Both the position numbers and the translations under genes were made by a program. The notes beneath the pieces were generated by a model, which made no database searches, was not told where the DNA came from, and was given only the letters and a program-made list of their open reading frames with translations. A stretch of 64,000 nt of DNA from Mnemiopsis leidyi (Eukaryota > Ctenophora > Tentaculata > Lobata > Bolinopsidae), in assembly GCA_000226015.1 (NCBI GenBank), contig JH152778.1, forward strand, positions 66,046-130,045. The letters run 5' to 3'. Below, piece by piece: positions 37,975-50,200 of this stretch; the stretch's first letter is position 1, and every line of letters starts with the position of its first letter.

Positions 37975-38115
37975 GTTACCTCGAAATTGAACCAACTGCT
38001 GAAGGTCTAAAGCTCTATATAAATCACGTGACAAAAGTCACGAGACACATCTTAGCCAATAAACGGCCTTAAATCCTCGTGACAGCGAACGTAAAACCAA
38101 TCAGATTGCTTTATT
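37975..38115 (-). promoter_or_regulatory. Orphan CCAAT/TATA promoter-like block
   Basis: Read on the minus strand this has two CCAAT-type boxes in inverted form (CTGATTGGTTTTACG and TTTATTGGC) and then, about 60 bp on, TTTATATAGAGC, which resembles a TATA box. The arrangement resembles a histone-type promoter, but no gene follows before the gap at 37884. It may drive something hidden in the gap, or may be chance. Confidence 0.3.
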
Positions 38116-39726
38116 TTACCCCTTCTGACAAGTGTGCAGGATATATAGGCAATCGATGGTGAGAACGACAAACAATACTACTATTGTGTAATATACATTG
38201 TTCACATTTGACCATGCAATACAATGTATACTGTGTTAACCTAAACTGGTGTTCACGTCGCGCGCGGCGCGGCCGCTAGCTCTGGTATGGCGCGCACAAA
38301 AGGGCTCTGGTTAAAGCAATTTTGTACGGCTGCGCGCACCCTTTTGTCATTTTATTCCCACATTTTCATATTTATTCCAATATTTTTTTATTCTATGAAT
38401 TTGAGGGTCGGACAAAGTCAAACAAACCATTGTCCGTTCGAGTTTATTTTAAGGATTCTAGTATTAATTTTAAATCTATCATCTTTCTCACTCCTTAATC
38501 TCTCCGAGGAGGGATTAACATTGTCGGAAATCAAATATAATCTCGTTAAGATTAACAGTAAACTATTTGTTTCTTGGCCAAACTATAAAAATACCGTGTT
38601 GCTATTTCGGGCCCAATCGCTTAGTAAATATTTTTGGCATAGCAACGATATATTTCGAATTTAGCTCTTAATATTTCTACTGTGTCACCTTCTCTACAGA
38701 AAATCAAAACAACATTCCGGTACCTGGTGGCCTGTGTCAAATTTGTATTGGTACTTTAAGCCTAGTTTATCATTTATTAGAAAATACTCCTACCACCTTT
38801 GTCATTCTGCTTTCATTGGCAGGCATTTGTCTCATGGAACCGTTTTGTTCGTTAATTTTGGCTAAAATCTTGAGCCAGTCACAAACGTGGTCATTGGCGT
38901 AACGTTGCAGGTCTAGCCAACAAGTCGTCCCCTCGGCGGCAAAAAGTAGCCCACAAAGGGTGCCTTTGCTAGTTTATCTTGTCTAATTGTCCCAAAATTG
39001 TATGATAATTTTGTGCCCTCTTATGACGGCACACTCCTGCATAACCAAAGCTACTCACGCATTGTTTTACAAAGCATGGATTTGATTTTTGAGAATTTTA
39101 CCACTGAAATTCCGAAATCTTGAAGAAAAACAAAGTTTTTGACCTGACAATCTTCAACATAGACCAAATGGTCTATGTTGAAGTAGTCTAAACTCACATG
39201 CATCTCTAATTGAAATTCTACTTCTAGGTACAAAGTAGTTGCCATTGAAATTTGAAATAATCGGCTAACGAAAATATCAGCACACCCTTGCAGTTCTTCA
39301 GTAGTTTAATTTTAATGTTGATTAATGAATTTTTAACATAACATTTGGTTTTTCTTGTTTTTCTCTCATACATAGTGTATATCACATGAACGCCTAATTT
39401 TCTATGTGATGATAGATCCAATGAAGTAGCATGCACACGCACGTGTAGCAATAACTAACAGTAAGACACATTTGGACCTTATATCCCACAATAACCTGGT
39501 TTAGGCTTTGGATGGCCAACCCTTGTTTCGTACTCTTGAGCACTAAGCAATCTTACCTTTTGGGTCCTTCTGGCCAAAATGTCAAGATACAGAAAAAATA
39601 TGAAAGTATTTTGATACCTTATTTTTTCGGCATCTTTACAGGTAGGCTTAATGGACTAGATACTATCTATCATTTGTATTGCATGATTAGGTACTTAGTT
39701 ATTCCATACTTACATACTACTTACAT
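38116..39726. other. Intergenic stretch
   Basis: Includes a GC-rich CGCGCGGCGCGGCCGC patch near 38260-38280, and a perfect 32-bp palindrome at 39152-39183 (15-base arms, CTTCAACATAGACCA). No gene recognised. Confidence 0.45.
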
Positions 39727-40065
39727 ACATACATGGCGAGATCTCCATCCAAAAGGATTAGTCTGCGGCTGCTGTGTCAATTGTCGGTATCATACAGCTA
39801 CGGCGAGTAGAGTTTCTCCATCCCTTTCGATCTGCAGCTAATCTTTTCATACAATCAATCGTGAATCCACTTACATTCAGTCTTCCTTCTGCGTATTCAA
39901 TAAATACATCATTCAAGCTTTTACAGGGTCTTCCTTTGGATCTTTTTCCATGCTTAAGCTTCCAATCTAGTAGATAGTTTGGGAGTCAATCTTCTGACAT
40001 TCTACTGACATGATCAAACCAACGCAGACGTTTTGTGGCTATAATATCAGAGAGGGTGGGTATTT
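39727..40065 (-). pseudogene. LINE reverse-transcriptase C-terminal remnant
   Basis: Minus-strand translation gives TKRLRWFDHVSRMSED, a stop, then LPNYLLDWKLKHGKRSKGRP, CKSLNDVF and LAADRKGWRNSTRRS. The R-L-R-W-F-x-H-V-x-R-M, H-G-K-R-x-x-G-R-P and A-x-D-R-x-x-W-R words are typical of the end of non-LTR retrotransposon ORF2. An in-frame TGA, where an Arg codon would fit, shows decay. The frame ends in TAA, and a short ATGT/GTATGT run follows at lower coordinates, like a LINE tail. Only the 3' end is present. Confidence 0.75.
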
Positions 40066-40272
40066 CTGCCCTTTTCAGTTATTCCAAATTACATCAAATC
40101 AAGTGAACAATTATGATGTTATTTCAAACTGTTATTAGGGGTTGATAAAGTTAGGTGTTATGTTCAGTTAGATTGTGGTACAGACATAATGCCCTCACCA
40201 CATTTTTGTACTCGAAATCTATTAATAAAACATCAAAAATTAACTAATCCTTTTCAGTTTTAGCTTATAGAA

Positions 40273-40900
40273 ATGGAAGAACAAAAGGATAAGACTTTCA
40301 CTGAACGAATTGTGCCCCTTAGAAAATCCAGAAGACATTCCAAAAGAATTCCTCAAGTCAGCTCTCCCACTGACTTCAAGCATTTGCTGCATATTGGAAC
40401 AGATTCTCACCACGTTGACATCACAAATGTTCCTCCTCAGGTAGTAAATAATTTTGATCTTTGGCTAAAATTTTAGTTGTAATTGCAAATATTTGTTTTA
40501 TTTATTGTTGCACCAGTCTTGGAAATTATTTTGTTTTCTTCAAAAGTCTGTAATGTATGTAAAATCTATTTTATCACACTTTGACAAATTGGTTATCAGT
40601 TTTTTCTTGCAACAAATTTGGATAAGTTAATGTTACCAGTTCATAACAAATTACCAATGTTCTTAGTGGAAAGATATCCTGGAGATAGCAAAGCACTGCC
40701 AAGAGTTGGACATCTCTAGCAACAGCAGTGCAGAATCTGAAAACTGCAAAAAAGAAAGTTCTGAGAGAGAAAAAGATGAAACTGAAACCCCAAACCAAGC
40801 CCCTGCGGAAGAAGAGATTGACTTCAAGTCTGAAATTGACCTATTTGCTGATCTTGAGCGCTCACTGTCGGATGATTACAAAAAGTTCCTCTTTGGTTGA
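40273..40900 (+). CDS. Small CRIB-domain protein (Cdc42/Rac effector-like)
   Basis: Two exons, 40273-40440 and 40667-40900, give 133 residues. A basic patch (RKSRRHSKR, 17-25) precedes a CRIB motif, VSSPTDFKHLLHIG (29-42). It continues as in PAK p21-binding domains, VDITNVPPQWKDILEIA (PAK: F-T-G-M-P-x-Q-W). The rest is a Glu/Lys/Ser-rich tail ending DDYKKFLFG. CRIB motifs bind GTP-loaded Cdc42 or Rac. There is no kinase or other catalytic domain, so it may act as an adaptor or competitor, as CDC42SE (SPEC) proteins are thought to. An AG just before the ATG (40269-40270) may be the acceptor of an upstream non-coding exon. It lies 3.3 kb upstream of, and parallel to, the PAK gene. Confidence 0.8.
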
Positions 40901-40969
40901 AGAAGAGAGTCGTACCCTGCTGTGGATTGTTTGAGTTCGCCATGCAATGTAGATTGCATGAGTCGCAAA

Positions 40970-40975
40970 AATAAA
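40970..40975 (+). terminator. Candidate poly(A) signal of the small CRIB gene
   Basis: AATAAA 70 bp after the stop codon of the CRIB gene on the same strand. Confidence 0.5.
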
Positions 40976-43900
40976 TGTGCTTGCTGCTGTTCATGTCTAT
41001 TTGGTATTTACCAAATATACGTAACATTTTGTGTTGCATTTCGAAAGATAGTGTCTAGACCGAAGCAAAATATGCACTCATTCATTTGAAATAGGTTGAC
41101 CTATTCACACAACACATTATAGACAAATGGATTCGAGTCTACTGATGTTTTGCTTAAGAACTGGTGATCTGTAAATACTGGAGATTGTGATCATATTCAA
41201 CCAGTTGACAATTTCAGTGTTGATTAAAACTTTAGCAGTATCGGCAAGGACAGTTTGTGCTGTATTCACGACACAACTTGCGCATGTATCAGTGTAACGC
41301 TCTAGTACAATTGTACCGTTGTAACTGTACAATTTCTGAACTCAAACTTGTGAAAGAGGTTGCATCCATGTATTTGCTGTTTATGTTTTGTGGATGCAGA
41401 TAATTGAGTTAGCTCTATTTTATTGAAAACCATATTATCATGGGTTAAGTAATCTTTATAAATTCTTATGTACGAAATTCTAGTGCTGTTGTTACAGCTA
41501 ACATTCTGATATTGGTTTATACGTAGATAGTATTAACTGATAAACACATTTTTTAAGATAAGATCTTGTATCCAAATTTTCTTCTTATAAGGATATTTTA
41601 TTTCTATTAAGTGACGTTTATTTCAAAAATGCATACAATCTTCGTAATGCTACTTGTTTTTAATAGTTACAAATTTATACCCGTGAATGCATTTATATAT
41701 TAAAATTTGTGTGCAATTCAATGTTTTCGATAATTCTTGTCTTTCATTAATCTGCCTAACGCAGAGGAATTATTGATACAATAGAAACTTTCCCTGTTTC
41801 ACCTGACAGTATGAGTTTCCAATGTGCAATTGCTCTCACAGGACCATGCAACTTGTCGATTTAAAAAATATATTGTATACTTGCGTTTCCCTCCCAAAAA
41901 TAGAACGTCCACATCCTTGAACTTTTACTGCAAAGATGTGGTTCAACGTGACTTGATAACACTGTATTATCCGTCACCATTAAAGATGATTCCAATTTTG
42001 TACTGTAAAAAGAATGGCTTAGAACAGTCCTTACAAAATCTAAATACGAGACATCTCTATCCTAGAGCAATTTGAAGAGAGTTCTGTTTAGCGTTGAGCC
42101 ATGTACTCTTATCATGTCGGAAGGAATTCACAAGATACTAAATGTCAAATTTAAACGATCTCTCTCTTGTCCACATCAATAATAACCTATACCATACACT
42201 GAGCTCTTATTTTATCTTCTCTAATATCGCTACGTGTTTAATCTCTGTAAATTTTTTGCATGCTGTCCGACAAGGAAAGCTTGTCGGCCTCTCAAGTTTA
42301 ACTCTATTAGTCGTTAATTTTGTTTAGCGTGTCTTTATCTTCAGACTTTCTCTCTCTGAGTTTAACTCTATTAGTCGTTATTTTTGTTTAGCGTGTCTTT
42401 ATCTTCAGATTTTGAGTGATGACAGCTTTTAGAACAACGCGTCGCTAAGAATTTCAAACTTTGTGTATTGAAGATCTTTTGGTAGAACTACTAATACCAC
42501 TGCTCTGTAGCTGGGCTATTCTTTGTCATGTTCTTTGTTAAGACTCGACCCGCCGCACTGTGCCCAGTAAAACCTTGAAGCTGTTCTGTTACACTCCTTT
42601 CAGTTATGCCAAGATTATCGCACGGAGTACAAACTACGATCTATTGTAAGTTATAGTAATACCTCTTGGCAAAGCCAATCACGTACCATTGGCTAGGTAG
42701 CTTTATCTATCATATTGGCCGGGTTTCCTTCTTTCTTTCTTCCATCTTCATTGATCAATAACACATTTATGAAGCACTCAGTAATGCCCAGGGCAGCTCG
42801 ACATAGTCACGCATATTATTCAGCAGTATCTAACAGAACTCTTACAGTACAAAGCCCTGCATAAGCTCGGAGACGCGAAACTTGATAAACCTCCCAATAC
42901 GCATATCAGTTAAAAACTAGTTATTTCAATCACACTTATTTTTCATTTATAATCCGTGGCTGCTTGTTTTTCGCTGCCAAGAAATTTGACTGCCACCATA
43001 AATTACAACACGTCACATCAATTAACGTAACCGATCGGAAGTATTAGAAGAAGCGGCAGCAGTTTATTTGGCGCATTTATCAGGCTTTGGCCGGTGGGAT
43101 ATATATCAATACACTCATGCTAGCACATCTGTTACTTGCCATGTCGCACTTCCCTCTATCTTCCTACACACGTTCCTCTCTTCCTACCTACTTCCCACTC
43201 TCCGCCGCCCACGTTTTCCCTTTTCTCCGTCACGATGTTTTCACGACTGTTCCTGCCGCATTTTACCTCTCTGTGATATTTGCGAATTCCTGAAACAGTT
43301 ATGTCGGTTCGATTTGACTGCGGGACTTTCAACACTTTCTGTCCCGAGTTAAATACAGAGAGAGAGAGAGAGAGGGGACAATTATTATAGCGACGTTGCT
43401 GCATACTTGTCTCCGTTATTTTGTCCACATTTGTCGATACTTGTGTCCTTCATTTTGTCAAGATTAATCGATATTTGTGTCCTTCATTTTTTCCAGATTT
43501 ATCGATACTTGTGTCCCTTATTTGTCCACAATAATCGCGTTCTTGTCTCTTTTACTAGAATATATATTACTGATACTTGCATCCCTTCTTTTTGTCGATA
43601 ACGACTTATTATGATACTTATAATGTTTGTACTTGCCGCATATTCATTGTCAATAATTGTTCCTTATCGATAATAAATGAAACCTGCTTGCTTAATCACC
43701 AGTAATCACTGATCACTGACAGATAAAAATGACTAAACTTACTCCTTTCTCCTTACTACTTCTTTACTACTGCTTACTACTGCTTACTACTTCTTTCTCT
43801 CTCTGACAAACAAAATGTTCACGCGTAAAACCGTTAATGTTTTGCGGCAATCCTTTTAAGGTTAACTTTTTATCCGTTAAGAGCTAATAAGTTGAGTAAA

Positions 43901-44204
43901 TTTACACAAACGTTCTAAAGTATGGATTCCTGCATATGCACGTAGAATTATGATAAACTAATAAGTCAATAAACGAATAATATAACACTTCTACACAGTT
44001 ATTCTTACGATGTGTTAACTCAATTGAATAGAATTCAAACCGGGTTAAATAATCTAATAAATCTGTATATATATATATACAGATTTATTAGCTTGATAAG
44101 GTGTAAGTTGCTAAATTCATATATATATACTTGTTGAATATGTATATTTAGCAAGTCTGCTGAATATTTCACATACTTTACATAATCAACGACCAGATCA
44201 TGAA
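40976..44204. other. Intergenic stretch with minor repeats
   Basis: Holds a 64-bp tandem duplication (about 42296-42408), a short GA run near 43358-43376, three imperfect ~36-bp repeats containing ATACTTGTGTCC or similar (about 43412-43530), and a 38-bp AT palindrome at 44054-44091. It should contain the PAK promoter. No exon recognised. Confidence 0.45.
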
Positions 44205-47200
44205 ATGAACGTGCCATGGTTGAAGCCCGGAAAGAGGGTCAAGCGACAACTCTCAATTTCTGGTCCGGTCAACTTTCAACACATCGAGCACATTGGGGCA
44301 GATGGTGAGACTTTTCGTGATTTTTATGCCTGAATTTTGATTTTTGGGGAGGCGTTTTTCTCTGCATTCAATGGCCCTATTATGGCCGATAGTGGCATTT
44401 TTTATCTGTCTCAGCGACATAACTCCGCGAAAGTGAAATGAATCTGTCGCAGACTGATGTTAATCTCGGAAACATTTCAGATGTTTTAACCAACAACAAG
44501 AAGCTATCCAGCTCGTTCCAGAACATCGCCGAGCTATGTCGCGCGCTTGCGCGTCACAGTACCAGCGAAGTTCCGCCACAGCCGAACTCTCAGCGCTGCA
44601 GCCGGACCAGCAGCTCGGCTTCTCTGCCTGGAGCTCTAAATGCCGGTTAGTTGCAGTTTTAACCCTTGTTTGATTATATAGGTCATAATTTTTTTAAATG
44701 TCAAACACTCATTCCGCCATTTCCGCTTCTCACTGAATCATCCGCTATAGATTTAAGTAAACAGAGAAGAAAGTTGGTAGCTAATGCGCAATACCATAGT
44801 TATAAGATGCAAACTTTGTCGAGCACATATTCTATGTTATACTCTGAATTTTATTTGTGATTTGGCTCGTCTAACAACTCCAAAATACCCTATTTCTCTA
44901 TTCCATATGATTTAATAAATGATCATACAAAATAGCGGGACGCAGGATTAAGTTTCGTTATATTGTGTTCCTACACTGTGGAATTATTACAAGACTGGAT
45001 AAAACTCGTTGTATAACGCAATGAAAGCTAAGATCCATATCGCTAATTATGTGGTTGTTATATATATATAAACAGTGTAAAATATGATAATGCTGGTATA
45101 ACGTTGTGTGGAGGGAGGTGTCACACACATGCCTAGATTAATGAGCAGTGTTGTGTAATAAGACTAAGACTTGGTGCGCATTGTTCTTCTCTGCTTCGCC
45201 AGCCTGCTCCCCCAATTCTGTTTGTTAGCTCCACTTCTGTTTGTTAGCTCCACTTCTGTTTGTTAGCTCCACTTCTGTTTGTTAGCTCCACTTCTGTTTG
45301 TTAGCTACACTTCTGTTTGTTAGCTCCACTTCTGTTTGTTAGCTCAACTTCTGTTTGTTAGCTCCACTTCTGTTTGTTAGCTCCACTTCTGTTTGTTAGC
45401 TACACTTCTGTTCGTCAGCTACACTTCCGTTTGGTAGCTAAATTCTGTTTGTTAGCTCCACTTCTGTTTGTTAGCTACCCTTACGTTTGTAATCTTCACT
45501 TCGGTTTGTTAGCTCCACTTCTGTTTGTTAGCTCCACTTCTGTTTGTCAGCTCAACTTCTGTCTGTCAGCTCAACTTCTGTCTGTCAGCTAAAGTTCTGT
45601 TTGTTAGCTAAAGTTCTGTTTGTTAGCTACACTTCTGTTTGTTAGCTACACTACCATTTGATGGCGACACGCTTTCTTGCTTAGCTCAAAAATGGCTCCA
45701 CCGATTTTTAGACATCAGTGCCAGGCATTATTTATGAGAACTTAAGTATTATTTAAGTATATTTGAATGTAAGGATCAAAGAAGCTGAGTCTGGTAAATG
45801 ATTTGCTCAGTAAATCTGGAGCTCATAATTGTAAAAATCGACTGCCTGTTTCCCACGTAGAACTTCCTGAAGTTAAGTCTCACGTCTAGCTGATAATGCA
45901 GATTGTTTAATTCTGAGAAAATTTCTGAAGTTTAGAAATATATAATTCGGTAGAAAACGATATGAACCTACATTACTACATAATATGATACTTAGCGGCC
46001 GTACATTCAGGATATTAACGGATGTAAATGCTTAATTTTCTAAGTCCTATACACATTGTTAGTTATTGACTACATTGTACTGCTTATCTTCTATTGGTTA
46101 TTGTTTCCAACAACAAACGATATTCTGTAGCCTGTAGGCGGCACACAACATCGTTTACTGTTCTTGCATAATGGAAGTTACTTCATTCCTTTATTTCATC
46201 CCTTCATCCCTTCGTTGTTTCGATTCGTCTGATTTGTCTAACTTCTCAAGTCACGATAGGTGATTGATGGATCAACGTTAAGTTTAATGATAATTTAAAA
46301 GTTCAACAAATGACATTGCTTTAGTTAAATTGCTTTAGTAAAACAGATGACAGTACATCAGATAAACCGTTCACAACATTACGAAATACGATTAATGGAT
46401 CATTGTTGGGTGCACACTGTCTTCAAACTAAGTCATTGTGTTGTGAAAAACTGTGCATGAGCCAATATATTTACTAAACGGTTTGCTGTCTACAATCGCT
46501 AATGACACTATAGTTTAGACCAGGTAAAATCTCATGCACGTGCATCACAACTAAAGCTCTCTATATTAAGTTTGCACGTGCATCCACTCACAACCAACCA
46601 ATCTCACTCATATACCAATCACTGAAAATGAAGGAATAAATACGCCGATTCACGACTCACGCAAGTTCTGAAGTTGTCCGCCCGAGAACAAACGTATTGC
46701 ATGCTAAAACGTCTAGAGTCTATCCAACTGTGTGTATGTGTGTGTCATGTGACTAGTGCTCCATGGTTCTCACAACAGTAATCTCCCGGAGCAGACTGGC
46801 TGCCCCTTATTTGATTGTTCATGTTGTTTCATTATATTAGAGTTTACTGGACAGCGCTGGACAAGGTTTCTACCACGCTTGTTTTTTACGTGCTCACCTT
46901 TTTGTTCAAATGAGTCTGCAGATTTCAGTTAGATCTGTGGCCATGTATTCACTATTTTAGTTTGTTCTAATTCCAGGTATTAAGTTGACGAAACAACCAT
47001 TCATCCAGCTTTAGAAATCAATTTGGTAATTTCAAGTTAACCGTACATAATACATATTTTGTGTAATAGTGAACAACATATCCCCATCATAGATGATAGT
47101 ATATTTAGTGGTTTGTGTGGTTTAAACATGATTAAGCAATTCTAGAATGACTTACGCAATGTTCATACATTTACCAGTGTTTAAATTGGTTTCAGTTATA

Positions 47201-50200
47201 AGGGTATTAATGATAATATTATAATATTAATTCATTGCAATTAGCAATTAGGTTCACCGCAAATTTACCCTGCGTTATATCACTATATTTCACCACCCCA
47301 ATGTTTCACATTTATATGGTTCTAATTTTCAACTTCAATTGATATATCGTATTTATCGTATTTATCCCTATCAATTACTTTAGGCTGTGTTGATCACTAA
47401 GTACTATTGGAACATCTCTTTTTCAATTCAAGTAAGTCAGGTGGTTTCTTTTTTGGCCCAATTAATTATTCTTATCGGCCTCACATAAGTATCTTTGCTA
47501 AGCTGCCGCGCTTCGAGTTACCCTGCGCTGAGTTGCCCTGCACGCCACTACAAAAAAGTTGTATGGCGGTAGGATTCCTACTATAATTGAGAATCATTCT
47601 AACCGTAATTTTTTCTGATAAACAAAACTAAATTCAATATCTTAGCGATATGCATTTTTTGTTAAAACTATCGCTTTCGTCTAGAATTGAACGTTATTTT
47701 GCGGTTCAGGACTAATTTTTCTGTCAACAAAAGAAGAAACGGATACGATTGTCTGTTTGATGCCGATGTTTCGGTTAGAAAATGATGTTTGGGTAAAAAC
47801 TGATGTTTCTGTCAAGACTCAAGACATGGATGGCCGCAGAAAAATCGCCACCAACCGAAAAATACTTTTGACCGAAATATTTAAAATCGTCCTACCAGTA
47901 AAACATATATTTTTTGCACTGAGTTGTCCTGCACTGAGTTGCCCTGCTCTGAGCGTGACTACCAGTTCGAATTTGCAACTTGGTTTGCACGTTAAAATGA
48001 TACTGGCTTAGTTTATAGCATGACATATCCAAAGTGCTAGTATTTAACAATATCTCAGTAGGTAACAATATCTCAGTTAAAAATATATATTTCAAAAGTG
48101 TACCCTGAGTCGCCTTAGATGGCTGAAGTTAAATCTTTCTGATTTTGAATCCCGTTAAGCTATAGGGCGATGTGTAAATACTTTCTATTATTATTATTAA
48201 AATAATTTGCAATTCTATTCTATATAATAAACAGTATTCTGGCTAAGGTGATTCGTAATTATTCCCACGATTAACTCTTGGAAGCCATCACAGTACCTTC
48301 TTCTCAGGTTGTTAACTTAAATATCTGATTCGCGAAAAGAAACCCGTTTTCTAAGAAACATCCATATTGTCCAAGGTTAATGATTAAATTGCGCAAAATT
48401 CAAATACTTTTAATTTCCTGTTAATATGTCTGATGACGTAAATGCGACAGTTAATCGAGTAGAGATGATATCCTCTGGTCACAAGCTCTGTAATGGAGCT
48501 CCTCGCCTGACATTACCATGTCACGTATCTTTAAAATTACAGCTCATCGCTTTAATCAATCTCTGTAAGTTCCCCCGACTAATTTTGTTTTCCTAATAAG
48601 GAATTTCATTGAACTAATCTGCTACGCTACTAGCTGCTCAGTTACAGCCTTGTACTAGTCTCTACCGATTTAAAGTTCAATAGGATGTAAATGAGAAAGT
48701 AGGTAGGTACGTTGTACCTACTTCCTATACTACTATACTACTAAGGAGATAATTAATTATAATTCGTTTGGATTATAATTCTGAGGATCGGAATTATGGG
48801 GGAACGAAAATATACCTGGATTTTTCCAGGTATGTTTAAGGTCGCTAAAGAAAATTTAGGTTATTCCATGACTAAATGGGGAACAAATCAATAATCATAG
48901 AACTTAGATTCGATACTAAAATAGATTTCTATTACAATCTAGATGTTAGTTCCTACAAAAGCTCGTCCCTGTTCCGCCTTGCACCTATATTATATATTAT
49001 GTTATATATTTACCTATAGTGCCGACCTAAGTGTAGCCAGCTTCGACCCTCAGAAATTACTTCAACGTGTCCTGCAGGTATCGCTACTTTCAATTTATAA
49101 TTTGAAGAATACGGAGCTTATATATATATATTAGGGGCATGGGTTTCGGGACTGTACAGTAGGTGGCCGGCGTGATTCTGGTTCCAATCTTAGTTGTAAA
49201 ACAACTAAACAATTCCCGATTTATCACAATTTTGTTTGTAGTAGGTTACAAGGCTAACTCAATCTAAACATGCCTCTTCCCCTCCCAATTTCCAGATTAA
49301 TCCCTGAAGACCGGCGAGACGTTGCTAGGGCGCACCAGCACTACAAATCACAACTAATTTCTAAACTATTTTAACAAGCCAGTGTAAAACAAATAACTCA
49401 GTCTCTCTCTCCTCTTTCTCTCTGCAGAAACTCGACTGGTTTTAAATTCGAAGATAATTTTACCCCTAATTTCTATAATTCATCCCTTTGTAAAGTAAAA
49501 TCTCCGTCCCTACCGGGTAGGGCCTACCCTACACTGACAAGTGACTACACCCGACATCCGGTAGACCTACATCAACATATCATTCTCCCACGGTAGTGTT
49601 TAGGTGCGACGTGAGCTCTGTAGTTTCCTCCTACTCTCCCCAACTACGTCACCAGTACACAGCTCCTGTGTTACTCTTCCGTGTAACTGTGACGTAACAG
49701 AGAGAGGGAGAGGGAGAGGGAGGGAGGGAGTAAGGGGGACGTAGGGACAAACACGAAAATTCGCATTACTGCAACCTCTAATCCGATTTTATGAACCGGG
49801 CGTCGAATGAACCTGTCGGAGGGTTAATGTTGGAGATGAACCTTGCAAAAACAAAGAAATAAGACGGCCGCCCTAATCCTGTTACTACACGGGTTCCTGA
49901 ATACAATGGACTACTGCTTCACACCGGAATGGTAGTTGTAGGATGTGATGTGCCCGAGGTTTAATGGAACCGTCTGATATGCTAGTGATAATAGTTAAGT
50001 TAGAGGACCTCTAGATTAAATCACAGTGTGCTATTATGTTCCATTATGGGGCGCTGGTTCTTTGAGGAAAATCTTCCGAGATATTGACATTACGTAATCT
50101 CAGTATTTCCTGTAATTGATCTCACGACAAAAATGCCGAAAAAATTCAATTTGATGTTTTCGTTGACAATCGTAAAAAAGCATTGTCGCAAATCTAAAAA

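Noticed and set aside
37428-38034. Repeat-encoded frames with VTCNVHS or CTLHCEH units
   Set aside because: Products of the 21-bp minisatellite and gap. No start context, no domain.
40824-41039. Minus-strand frame overlapping the small CRIB gene
   Set aside because: Shadow of the real coding strand with no splice or domain support.
49019-49078. Exon-like block with acceptor and donor ([19 protein letters not shown])
   Set aside because: Its phase (2 in, 0 out) does not fit between PAK exons 2 and 3, and no partner exons were found.
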